From the NCBI RefSeq assembly GCF_000348745.1, contig NC_020812.1, positions 1,187,444-1,251,443 of the forward strand: 64,000 nucleotides of DNA, read 5' to 3'. The translations under genes were made by a program, and so were the position numbers. This DNA comes from Micavibrio aeruginosavorus EPB (lineage in GTDB: Bacteria > Pseudomonadota > Alphaproteobacteria > Micavibrionales > Micavibrionaceae). Below the pieces are notes generated by a model. The model was not told the origin of the DNA and searched no databases. It saw nothing but the letters and a program-made list of their open reading frames with translations. This document shows, one piece after another, positions 19,293 to 28,063 of this stretch (positions are counted from its first letter, which is position 1; each line of letters opens with the position of its first letter).

Positions 19293-20384
19293 ATGTCTGC
19301 AAAAAAGGCTGTTTTTGCTGTTGTTTCTGTTTTGCTGGTGGCGGCTGTTACGTCGGCCTATTTTGTAAATGAATATATTACCAAGCCTGAGCAAGGCCCT
19401 GTGGCTGCTGGCAATGGGGCTATGCAGGCCGTTGCCGTGGAGGCAGAGGCCCCAACCATCGGGTCGATCAATCGGACAATTGAAGCTGTTGGCACATTGA
19501 TCTCGGATGAATCTGTAGTCCTCAGTCCCGAACTGGCCGGGCGTGTCAGTGAAATTTCGTTTAACGAAGGCGAGGCGGTAACGATCGGCCAGTCCTTGAT
19601 CAAGTTGGACGCGGCCGTCAATGCGGCTGAGCTGGCAGAGGCGGAGGCCGCGTTGGCTTTGAGCGTTGCCAACCATAGCCGGGCAGAACGCTTGTTCAAA
19701 AGCGGGAGCGGAACAGAGCGTGCGCGTGACGAAGCGCTGTCGGCGATGAATGCGGACAAGGCACGTGTCGATTTGGCCAAGGCGCGCCTGGATAAAATGG
19801 ATATCAAAGCCCCGTTTAATGGTGTTGCCGGATTGCGCAATGTCAGTGTCGGGGATTACGTCACGCCGGGGCAGTCCCTGACCAATATTGAAAAAATTGA
19901 TGTTCTGAAAGTCGATTTTCGCATTCCCGAGGTGTATTTGGGGTCCCTGCGCCAGGGGCAAAAAATCAATGTCCGTGTGGATGCGTTTGCGGGACAGGTT
20001 TTTGATGGTGAAGTGTTTGCCGTCAATCCGCGCATTGATGAATCTGGTCGTAGCATTATTCTGCGTGCGCGGTTGGATAATGATGAAATGATTTTGCGAC
20101 CAGGGTTGTTTGCCAGGGTTAATTTGATCGTTGAAAATCGTGATAATGCCCTGATGATCCCGGAACAGGCCTTGTGGCCGCAGGGCAACCAACAGGCCGT
20201 TTATACCATTGTTGATAACAAACCTGTTCTGGTCACCGTTCAAACCGGATTGCGTCGTAATGGCATGGTCGAAATTACCGAAGGTTTGAGCGCCAGCGAC
20301 ATGGTTGTGACCGCCGGACAAATGAAAATTCGTCCGAATTCGTCAGTAACGATTATTCCCACCAACGCTGCCGCAGGGGAATAA
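19293..20384 (+). CDS. RND efflux periplasmic adaptor
   Basis: A 363-residue HlyD/AcrA-type membrane fusion protein. A signal-anchor AVFAVVSVLLVAAVTSAYF is followed by a lipoyl part (VVLSPELAGRVSEISFNEGEAV), a short coiled-coil hairpin rich in Ala/Glu, and a beta-barrel (ITEGLSASDMVVTAGQMKIRP). The ATG at 19293 gives MSAKKAVFAVV; the longer frame from 19230 begins inside a terminator hairpin. It lies 3 bases upstream of its RND pump. No outer-membrane factor gene follows. Confidence 0.9.
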   Translation: MSAKKAVFAVVSVLLVAAVTSAYFVNEYITKPEQGPVAAGNGAMQAVAVEAEAPTIGSINRTIEAVGTLISDESVVLSPELAGRVSEISFNEGEAVTIGQSLIKLDAAVNAAELAEAEAALALSVANHSRAERLFKSGSGTERARDEALSAMNADKARVDLAKARLDKMDIKAPFNGVAGLRNVSVGDYVTPGQSLTNIEKIDVLKVDFRIPEVYLGSLRQGQKINVRVDAFAGQVFDGEVFAVNPRIDESGRSIILRARLDNDEMILRPGLFARVNLIVENRDNALMIPEQALWPQGNQQAVYTIVDNKPVLVTVQTGLRRNGMVEITEGLSASDMVVTAGQMKIRPNSSVTIIPTNAAAGE

Positions 20385-20387
20385 GTT

Positions 20388-23300
20388 ATGAACCTGCCCG
20401 CATTGTGTATTAATCGTCCGGTTTTTGCCACGGTGATGAGCCTGATGCTCGTCCTGATTGGCTTGATCTCTTATGACCGTTTGACGGTCCGGGAATATCC
20501 GAACATTGACGAACCCATCGTAACGGTATCCACCACTTATGGCGGGGCGTCGGCAGAAATTATCGAAAGCCAGATTACCCAGCCCTTGGAAGATTCCCTG
20601 TCCGGGATTGAAGGTATTCAATACATCACCTCGGTCAGCCGGGAAGAACGCAGCCAGATCACCGTGACGTTTCAGGTCGACCGCGATGTTGACGTGGCCG
20701 CCAACGATGTCCGTGACCGTGTCAGCCGGGCGCGCAACGATTTGCCCGATGATGTTGATGAACCCGTGATTGCAAAGGTTGAGGCCGACGCCCAGCCCAT
20801 CATCTATCTGGCATTTTCCAGCGATCGCATGAGTTCGTTGGATGTGTCCGATTACGTCGATCGTAATGTGAAGGATCGTTTGCAAATCATCCCCGGTGTG
20901 GCTGAGGCCAATATTCTGGGGGAACGCCGTTATTCCATGCGCCTGTGGTTGGATCGGGCACGGTTGGCGGCGTATAATATCACGGTTCAGGATGTTGAAA
21001 ATGCCCTGCGCCAGCAGAATATTGAAATTCCGGCCGGACGTATTGAAAGCGTTGAGCGGGAATATACGGTTTTAAGTGAAACCGACCTGCGCACCGTGCA
21101 GCAATTTGAAAACATGATCCTGCGACAGGATAGCGGTTATCTCGTGCGCTTGCGCGATGTGGCGCGGGTGGAATTGGGGCCGGAAGATGAACGCCGCATC
21201 ACCCGTTTCAACGGTGAAAGCGCGGTGGCGATTGGTATTGTCAAACAATCTGTCGCCAACCCGTTGGAGGTTTCCCAAGCGCTGCGCACCCTGTTGCCTG
21301 AACTGGAAACGCAATTGCCCGAAGGCATGCGCGTGGCCATTGCCTATGATTCATCAATTTTTATCGAGGAGTCCATCAAGGCCGTTTACCACACCATTGG
21401 TGAAGCCGTGGTTTTGGTCGCCTTGGTCGTGTTTTTCTTCCTGCGCACTGGTCGGGCGACGATTATTCCATTGGTGACCATCCCCGTGTCCCTGATTGGG
21501 GCCATGGCGATGATGTATGTGTTTGGGTTCTCCATCAACACGCTGACCCTGCTGGCCATGGTTTTGGCCATCGGCCTGGTGGTGGATGATGCGATTGTTA
21601 TGCTGGAGAATATTTATCGCCATATTGAAATGGGAAAAAAGCCCATCGAGGCGGCGATGCAGGGCAGCAAGGAAATCGTTTTCGCCATTGTCGCCATGAC
21701 CATTACACTGGCGACCGTATATGCACCGATTGGTTTTATGGAGGGGCGAACCGGGCGGCTGTTTACTGAATTTGCGCTCACTTTGGCGGGGGCCGTTCTG
21801 GTTTCCGGGTTTGTGGCCCTGACCCTGACGCCGATGATGTGTTCGCGCATGTTAAAGCATGAAGAAAAGCACAGCTGGTTTTACCGGTTCTCGGAAAACC
21901 TTCTCAATGGTTTGACCAATGCTTATAAAAGATCACTTGAGGCCGTTTTAAATGTACGTCCTCTGGTGATTGTTGTGGGCTTGGCTGTGGCCGGGCTGGC
22001 GGGGTGGTTGTTCACGCAAATCCCGTCGGAATTGTCCCCAACCGAGGACCGCGGCAATATCGTAGCAATTGCGTCGGCCCCCGAAGGGGCATCGATTGAA
22101 TATACCGATCGCTATGTCCGGCAGATGGAAGAACTGGCCAATACGTTGCCGGAAGTTAATCGCGTTTTTGCCGTTGTCGGGTTCCCGCAAGTATCCAACG
22201 GACGCATGTTTATCCGGATGGAAGATTGGGCGGATCGGGATCGGTCGCAACAGGACATGGCCGCCGAACTGGCCCCGAAAATGCGCCAAATTCCCGGTGT
22301 CATGGCGTTTCCAACCAATCCACCATCATTGGGGCAACGGGCCGGGACAAAGCCGGTTCAGGTTGTTGTGATGTCAACGGATACGTATCAGGAAATCAAC
22401 GCGCTGGCGGAACAGATTATTGATCGCGTTGCCGACCATCCGTCGATGTCAGGGATTGAAACCGACCTGAAACTGAATAAACCGCAATTGCGTGTGGATG
22501 TTGATCGTGACAAATCCGCCGATCTGGGGATTGATGCCGCGACATTGGGGCGCACCATGGAAACCATGCTGGGCGGGCGGCAGGTGACACGGTTTAAACG
22601 CGAAGGCAAACAATATGATGTAATTTTGCAAGTGGCCGACGTGGATCGTAAAAACCCGCAGGATATTACGAATATCTACGTCCGGGGGCAGGGCGGCGAT
22701 ATGGTGCCATTATCCAACCTAATCACCGTTCAGGAATCCGTCGCGCCGCGTGAGCTTAATCACTTCAATAAATTGCGGGCGGTTACGATTACCGCCAACG
22801 TCAATGACGGATATACATTGGGCGAAGCGCTGGCCGTAATTGAAAAGGCCGCAAACGACGTTCTGCCCGCCAGTGCGCAACTGGATTACAACGGCATATC
22901 GCGTGAGTTTAAGGAAAGCAGTTCCAGCCTGTACGTTACCTTTGTGCTGGCGCTGTTCTTTATCTATCTGGTTTTGGCGGCACAGTTTGAAAGTTTCCGC
23001 GATCCGTTCATCATCATGCTGACCGTTCCATTATCCATGACCGGGGCATTGTTGGCGTTGTATTTCACCAATGGGACATTGAACGTGTATAGCCAGATTG
23101 GTCTTGTGACGCTGATTGGATTGATTACCAAGCACGGTATTTTAATCGTCGAATTTGCCAACCAGGCACAAGAAGCAGGGAAACGCCGGGCCGAGGCGGT
23201 TGTTGATGCGGCCATCCAGCGTCTACGCCCGATTTTGATGACGACGGGCGCCATGGTTCTGGGGGCATTGCCTTTAGCGCTGGCCAGCGGGGCCGGGGCG

Positions 23301-23456
23301 GAAAGCCGTCAATCCATCGGATGGGTCATTGTCGGCGGGTTGTTGGTGGGAACGTTGTTTACGCTTTACGTCATTCCCACCGTGTACACGTATTTGTCCA
23401 GCCGGAAATGGACGCACGCAGCCAATACGGATGCTGCCCCCATCGCGGCGGAATGA
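20388..23456 (+). CDS. RND efflux transporter, HAE1 family (AcrB-like)
   Basis: A 1022-residue inner-membrane proton/drug antiporter with the usual duplicated layout: MNLPALCINRPVFATVMSL at the N-terminus, twelve membrane helices and two large periplasmic loops. The proton-relay Asp pair of TM4 is visible in AIGLVVDDAIVMLENIYRH. The second half carries ALFFIYLVLAAQFESFRDP and ITKHGILIVEFANQAQ. It abuts the convergent SulP gene with no spacer. Substrate cannot be told from sequence. Confidence 0.94.
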   Translation: MNLPALCINRPVFATVMSLMLVLIGLISYDRLTVREYPNIDEPIVTVSTTYGGASAEIIESQITQPLEDSLSGIEGIQYITSVSREERSQITVTFQVDRDVDVAANDVRDRVSRARNDLPDDVDEPVIAKVEADAQPIIYLAFSSDRMSSLDVSDYVDRNVKDRLQIIPGVAEANILGERRYSMRLWLDRARLAAYNITVQDVENALRQQNIEIPAGRIESVEREYTVLSETDLRTVQQFENMILRQDSGYLVRLRDVARVELGPEDERRITRFNGESAVAIGIVKQSVANPLEVSQALRTLLPELETQLPEGMRVAIAYDSSIFIEESIKAVYHTIGEAVVLVALVVFFFLRTGRATIIPLVTIPVSLIGAMAMMYVFGFSINTLTLLAMVLAIGLVVDDAIVMLENIYRHIEMGKKPIEAAMQGSKEIVFAIVAMTITLATVYAPIGFMEGRTGRLFTEFALTLAGAVLVSGFVALTLTPMMCSRMLKHEEKHSWFYRFSENLLNGLTNAYKRSLEAVLNVRPLVIVVGLAVAGLAGWLFTQIPSELSPTEDRGNIVAIASAPEGASIEYTDRYVRQMEELANTLPEVNRVFAVVGFPQVSNGRMFIRMEDWADRDRSQQDMAAELAPKMRQIPGVMAFPTNPPSLGQRAGTKPVQVVVMSTDTYQEINALAEQIIDRVADHPSMSGIETDLKLNKPQLRVDVDRDKSADLGIDAATLGRTMETMLGGRQVTRFKREGKQYDVILQVADVDRKNPQDITNIYVRGQGGDMVPLSNLITVQESVAPRELNHFNKLRAVTITANVNDGYTLGEALAVIEKAANDVLPASAQLDYNGISREFKESSSSLYVTFVLALFFIYLVLAAQFESFRDPFIIMLTVPLSMTGALLALYFTNGTLNVYSQIGLVTLIGLITKHGILIVEFANQAQEAGKRRAEAVVDAAIQRLRPILMTTGAMVLGALPLALASGAGAESRQSIGWVIVGGLLVGTLFTLYVIPTVYTYLSSRKWTHAANTDAAPIAAE

Positions 23457-25184
23457 TCAATCACCTGTATTCGCGTTTATCAGGTCCGATGCCCGTTTAA
23501 CGCCTTCGGCAAAATTATGCGTCAGGATCAGGTCCGGGTAATGCTGGAACAGTTTCATGCGGACCATGATTTTCATGGGTTCTGGCTGGATCCCCGTCAA
23601 AATCACGCGGATATTGGCGCGATGACAGCGACGGATAAATTCCTCCAGCGCAGTTTCACCGCTGGAATCAATCATCGGCACCTGTCCCATGCGCAGGATG
23701 AATATTTTTGGCTTCACAATCATCTGGTCCAGAACATCCAGAAGACGGGATGAAACGCCAAAGAATAATGGCCCACGCAGTTGGTAAGCCTCGACACCAT
23801 GCGGCAAATGGGATCGCATATCGTAATGTTGATCTTCATGGCGAACCAGATCGGCCACATCGGATTCAACCAGCGTAATATGCGTCTGCATTTCAAAGGC
23901 ATGGGTCATGCGCACCATAAACAATATGGCCGCCATGATCACGCCCACCTCAATCGCCACGGTTAAATCCACCGCAACGGTCAGGGCAAAGGTGATCAGC
24001 AACACGGCCTTATCCCCCCATGGGGATTTCAGCAGGTGAATGAATTTTTCATGTTCGCTCATGTTCCAGGCGACGATAACAAGGACCGAGGCCAGCACGG
24101 CCAGCGGAATGTACGACGCCAGCGGTGCCAGAAACAGGATAAAGCCCAGTACAAAAATGGCGTGCAACATACCGGATATGGGCGATTTTGCGCCGGACCG
24201 GATGTTGGTGGCCGTGCGGGCAATGGCACCGGTCGCGGGCATGCCGCCGAACAACGCGCTGGCGCAGTTGGCAACACCTTGCCCCACCAATTCACAATTC
24301 GATTTATGCCGCCGCCCGGTCATGCCATCGGCCACAACGGCAGACAACAGGGATTCAACCCCCGCCAGAAAGGCAATGGTCAGGGCAGAGGGGATCAATT
24401 CTGTTACACGGGCCGCCGTAATCCCATCGGGCCATGACGGTGCGGGGATGGTATTGGGAATGCCGCCAAAGACAGAACCGATGGTCGGCACATCCATTTT
24501 TGTGAAATAGACAAGGGCAGAAGCCAGAACGACAGCAACCAAAAAACCCGGAATTTTCGGCGCAAACCGGCGCAGGCCGATAATGGTGGCAAGGCCGAGC
24601 CCGGCAATCAGAACACTGCCCTGCATCATTGTGTCGCGCGCGTGCCAGAACGCTGCGACTTTCTCAAAAAACTCACCCGGGACATGATCCATCTGTAACC
24701 CCAGCAGATCTTTGATCTGGCTGGTGAAGATGATCACGGCAATACCGGCCGTAAAACCGGTGATCACGGGTTGCGGAATATATTTAATCCATGTGCCCAG
24801 CCGCGCCAATCCAGCAACAACCAGAATGGCCCCGGCCATCAATGTGGCGATAACCAATCCGTCATATCCAAATTTTTCAATGACATTGTAAATAACAACA
24901 ACGAACGCCCCAGTGGGACCACCAATCTGAAACCGGCTGCCGCCCAGGGCGGAAATCAGGAAGCCGGCAACGATCAGGGTAATCAACCCTTTGTCCGGCG
25001 TGGTGCCGGAGGCAATACCCAATGCCATGGCCAACGGCAAGGCCACGATGGCCACAGTCAGCCCCGCAAGCACATCATCACGCAAATCCGCCGCGCGGTA
25101 TTCCTGTCGCAGAACGACGAACAATTTAGGGATATAAAGATGCCACCATTTAGGGGTGGCCGACGCGGCGACGGGTGCGGACAT
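23457..25184 (-). CDS. SulP-family anion permease with STAS domain
   Basis: A 575-residue anion transporter. A UraA-like membrane domain begins DDVLAGLTVAIVALPLAMA and has the SulP signature GGSRFQIGGPTGAFVVV. About 12-14 helices and a C-terminal STAS domain (QLRGPLFFGVSSRLLDVLD, MGQVPMIDSSGETALEEF) follow. SulP members carry sulfate, bicarbonate or dicarboxylates. A good ribosome site (AAGGAGT) precedes it. It lies 60 bases downstream of the OYE gene on the same strand, so it may be the last member of the Zur-like operon; a sulfate role would then suit its sulfur-enzyme neighbours (inference). Confidence 0.9.
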   Translation of the reverse strand: MSAPVAASATPKWWHLYIPKLFVVLRQEYRAADLRDDVLAGLTVAIVALPLAMALGIASGTTPDKGLITLIVAGFLISALGGSRFQIGGPTGAFVVVIYNVIEKFGYDGLVIATLMAGAILVVAGLARLGTWIKYIPQPVITGFTAGIAVIIFTSQIKDLLGLQMDHVPGEFFEKVAAFWHARDTMMQGSVLIAGLGLATIIGLRRFAPKIPGFLVAVVLASALVYFTKMDVPTIGSVFGGIPNTIPAPSWPDGITAARVTELIPSALTIAFLAGVESLLSAVVADGMTGRRHKSNCELVGQGVANCASALFGGMPATGAIARTATNIRSGAKSPISGMLHAIFVLGFILFLAPLASYIPLAVLASVLVIVAWNMSEHEKFIHLLKSPWGDKAVLLITFALTVAVDLTVAIEVGVIMAAILFMVRMTHAFEMQTHITLVESDVADLVRHEDQHYDMRSHLPHGVEAYQLRGPLFFGVSSRLLDVLDQMIVKPKIFILRMGQVPMIDSSGETALEEFIRRCHRANIRVILTGIQPEPMKIMVRMKLFQHYPDLILTHNFAEGVKRASDLINANTGD

Positions 25185-25244
25185 GGCGGAAGACTCCTTC
25201 TATGCGCCAGCATAGGACCGCCAAACCAGTTTTTAAAGGGGGTA

Positions 25245-26318
25245 TTACGCGCGGGCGTATTGAACGGGCAAACTGACCGCGTCGGCGTGGCCCAGCGTTT
25301 TTGCGGCATTGACCGGCCAATAAGGATTGCGCAATAATTCGCGCCCCATCAGGATCAGGTCGGCTTTGCCTTCGCGTATGATTGCGTCGGCCTGCTCTGG
25401 CGTTGTGATCAACCCAACGGCAGCGGACATTATGCCGCCCTTGTTCCGGACGGCGTCGGCCAAAGGAACCTGATATCCTGGCCCAACCGGATAATGTTGC
25501 GCATGACCGGACCGCAGACCGCCCGATGAACAATCGACCAGATCAATCCCGGCGGATTTTAATTTTTTGGCCAGGGCGACGGAATCTTCAACGGTCCAAC
25601 CGCCTTCAACCCAGTCGCTCGCGGAAATGCGAACGGTCAGGGGCAAATGGTCGGGCCATGCGGTTTGAACGGCGGCCACAACCTCCATCAACGCGCGGCA
25701 ACGATTGTCAAACGATCCGCCATATTGATCGTCGCGCGTGTTGGTCAGGGGCGAGAGGAAAGAATGCAGCAAATACCCATGCGCCGCATGAATTTCCAGC
25801 CATTCATATCCGGCCGTAACCGCACGCGCGGCGGAATCACGGAACGCATTTACAATAGTGGTGATTTCCGCATGATTGAGTGCGTGGGGAATTTTGTTCT
25901 GATGACCGCCAAAGGCGTCGTTGGTGGGGCCAACAACATCCCATCCGCCTTCGTTATTACCCAGATGATGACCGCCGTCCCATGGAACGGCGGAACTGGC
26001 CTTGCGTCCGGCGTGGGCAATTTGAATGCCGGGTATGGCACCATGGCGTTTAATCATCGCGTTGATGCGGGCCAGCGGTTCGATCTGGCTATCCTTCCAC
26101 AATCCGGCACAAGACGGGGTAATGCGCCCTTCCGGTGTTACGCCCGTGGCTTCGGCAATCACCAACCCCACGCCACCAATTGCGCGCGTGGCCAGATGCG
26201 CCAGATGCCAGTCATTGGCATGGCCATCCACCGACGAATATTGGCACATGGGCGAAACGCCAATGCGGTTGCGCAGGGTAACGGATTTAATCGTCAGCGG
26301 GTCAAACAGGTGGGGCAT
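25245..26318 (-). CDS. NADH:flavin oxidoreductase, old yellow enzyme family (YqjM/NamA type)
   Basis: A 357-residue FMN-dependent ene-reductase that reduces activated C=C bonds with NAD(P)H. It shows MPHLFDPLTIKSVTLRNRI, the YqjM-type MCQYSS flavin loop, the HAGRK substrate motif, HAAHGYLLHSFLSPLTN and a C-terminal DLILMGRELLRNPYWP. I place the start at 26318; upstream in-frame ATG/GTG at 26327-26330 are alternatives. It overlaps the end of the Zur-like gene by about 17 bases, so the two are translationally linked. Its physiological substrate is unknown. Confidence 0.88.
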   Translation of the reverse strand: MPHLFDPLTIKSVTLRNRIGVSPMCQYSSVDGHANDWHLAHLATRAIGGVGLVIAEATGVTPEGRITPSCAGLWKDSQIEPLARINAMIKRHGAIPGIQIAHAGRKASSAVPWDGGHHLGNNEGGWDVVGPTNDAFGGHQNKIPHALNHAEITTIVNAFRDSAARAVTAGYEWLEIHAAHGYLLHSFLSPLTNTRDDQYGGSFDNRCRALMEVVAAVQTAWPDHLPLTVRISASDWVEGGWTVEDSVALAKKLKSAGIDLVDCSSGGLRSGHAQHYPVGPGYQVPLADAVRNKGGIMSAAVGLITTPEQADAIIREGKADLILMGRELLRNPYWPVNAAKTLGHADAVSLPVQYARA

Positions 26319-26748
26319 TATGATCATCACATTTCATGCACACGCCACGGATTTCCATGGAGGTGGCGAGGGGTTTAAAACCAACCCCTTTAAAATGTGA
26401 GTCTTTGAGGATCTTTTCAAGGGCTGGAATCTGCATTTCCTGCACATCGCCACAGGATTGGCATATGGCAAATTGCGCGCTGTGTTCATGCCCATGTCCG
26501 TCACAGCACAAAACATAAGCGTTCAGGCTCTCAATCCGGTGGATCAGATGAACAGATTCAAGAAATTCCAAGGCCCGATAAACCGTGGGTGGCTTTGTAC
26601 CCTCCGGCATCAGGCGCAGAATGTCATAAGCCCCAACCGGTTTATCGGCTTTGGCAATCACCGAAAAAACGTCACACCGTGGAACCGTTAAGCGTGCCCC
26701 AAGTTCCGCGCATATGGTTTCCAGTTTTTTCGATACACTGCACGCCAT
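26302..26748 (-). CDS. zur: Fur-family transcriptional regulator, Zur-like
   Basis: A 148-residue metal-responsive repressor. The N-terminal winged helix contains PPTVYRALEFLESVHLIHRIE, the typical Fur recognition helix region. The C-terminal dimerisation part has HGHEHSAQFAICQSCG with Cys96 and Cys99, and a second pair, Cys137 and Cys140, in CMKCDDH. Two CxxC pairs form the structural zinc site in Zur/Fur proteins. The short spacing to the next gene and the tandem Zur-like palindromes at the operon promoter (31770-31800) point to autoregulation and to Zur rather than Fur or PerR, but metal specificity is inferred. Confidence 0.82.
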   Translation of the reverse strand: MACSVSKKLETICAELGARLTVPRCDVFSVIAKADKPVGAYDILRLMPEGTKPPTVYRALEFLESVHLIHRIESLNAYVLCCDGHGHEHSAQFAICQSCGDVQEMQIPALEKILKDSHFKGVGFKPLATSMEIRGVCMKCDDHNAPPV

Positions 26749-26750
26749 GA

Positions 26751-28061
26751 TTATGCCGCCTGTTTCTGCTGTTCATTCCGCCAGGCCAGCATGCCGCCAC
26801 CCAGACCGAACGCCTTGTACCCGCGTGATTGCAGATAGGCGGCATAGCGCGCCGTTTTTTCACCAACAGGGCAGGCGAGCAGGATCGGGCGGTCTTTCGC
26901 AAACGGGTCCGCCGCATCGATCATCGGCTCCAGCAATTCCCATGGAATGTTGATGGAACCGGGAATGGACATCATTTTGAATGCCAGATTTCCACGGACG
27001 TCGATAATCAATGGATTTTGTTCGGCAATCCACGCATTGGCCTGCGCCGCCGGAATGGCGAACTGGTCATTGGCGGTGGCATATTCAAACGCTTGCAGAC
27101 TACCCGGCTTTTGTTTTTGGTTAAACAAATGTGGGCGGCGTTGCCGGACATAATCCGTGTACCATTCACCGCGATCGCAAACAATGAACACGGCGGATTT
27201 GCGTTCGCTCAGGCTTTCGTCGATGGTGCGTAGATATTTCAGCGCACCGAGATAGCTCGCGCCACTGGTCGGGCCGCACATGATGGCGCATTTTTTGACC
27301 AGATCCATCATGGCATCAACGGCTTCGCCGGAATCAACATAAACGAAATCAGCATAGTGTTCTTTGGTGAACAATCCGGATTCCCACATTTGATCCATCG
27401 ACCGAATGCCGGGAATAAAATCATTCTTGCTGGCGCAAATACCAATGGTTTTCAGATCAGCACTGCCTTCATCACGGATGCGGCGTGCGGCCCCCAATGT
27501 GGAACCGGATGTGCCCAAACCGCCAAAGAAGTAATCAACCCGGCCCAGATCATCGGCAATTTCCTTACCTGTTGTCTGGTAATGAATATCCGGATTTTTC
27601 GGGTTGGTGAATTGCGACGGGAAATAGGCCTTTTCCGGGTCGTCCTTCACTGCTTTTTCGATCAGGAATTGGGGATCGTTCGGGTCGTTCGGGTCGAAAC
27701 ATTCACTGCCCCCCAGAACTTCCTCAATCTCCGCGCCCAGCATGCGGATGATATCCTTCACGCCATCTACTTTGGCCAGATACGTGATGAGTTTCGTTTC
27801 CACACCATAGGTGCTGGCGATCAGTTGCAGGGCCTTGGCCGTGTTACCGGATGAGTTTTCGTAAATGGTTTGCCCTTTGGCCTGAATATCCGCGATATCG
27901 TCGCGGATCATACCCCACGCCACGCGGTCTTTCACGGAACCGAACGGGTTCATCATTTCCATTTTGGCATACAGGTCGATATTTTTCAGGCCATGCACCT
28001 CCGCCGGAATTTTCAGCAAAGGGGTGTTGCCGATCATATCGGTAATACGGTCATAAATCAT
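26751..28061 (-). CDS. Cysteine synthase/cystathionine beta-synthase-like PLP enzyme fused to rhodanese
   Basis: A 436-residue two-domain enzyme. Residues 1-320 are a fold-type II PLP enzyme: IGNTPLLKIP, PLP lysine in NPFGSVKDR, ENSSGNTAKAL and GGLGTSGSTLGAARRIR. Residues about 340-430 are a rhodanese domain with IIDVRG and the sulfur-accepting Cys in ILLACPVGEKTARYA. It should handle O-acetylserine/cysteine-type beta-replacement and pass sulfur as persulfide (inference). It is 2 bases from its neighbours on each side. An SbnA-like diaminopropionate role is also possible. Confidence 0.85.
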   Translation of the reverse strand: MIYDRITDMIGNTPLLKIPAEVHGLKNIDLYAKMEMMNPFGSVKDRVAWGMIRDDIADIQAKGQTIYENSSGNTAKALQLIASTYGVETKLITYLAKVDGVKDIIRMLGAEIEEVLGGSECFDPNDPNDPQFLIEKAVKDDPEKAYFPSQFTNPKNPDIHYQTTGKEIADDLGRVDYFFGGLGTSGSTLGAARRIRDEGSADLKTIGICASKNDFIPGIRSMDQMWESGLFTKEHYADFVYVDSGEAVDAMMDLVKKCAIMCGPTSGASYLGALKYLRTIDESLSERKSAVFIVCDRGEWYTDYVRQRRPHLFNQKQKPGSLQAFEYATANDQFAIPAAQANAWIAEQNPLIIDVRGNLAFKMMSIPGSINIPWELLEPMIDAADPFAKDRPILLACPVGEKTARYAAYLQSRGYKAFGLGGGMLAWRNEQQKQAA

Positions 28062-28063
28062 GA

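Noticed and set aside
19131-20321. 396-residue minus-strand frame opposite the RND adaptor
   Set aside because: Antisense to a clear HlyD/AcrA family gene; no motif, composition typical of a shadow frame.
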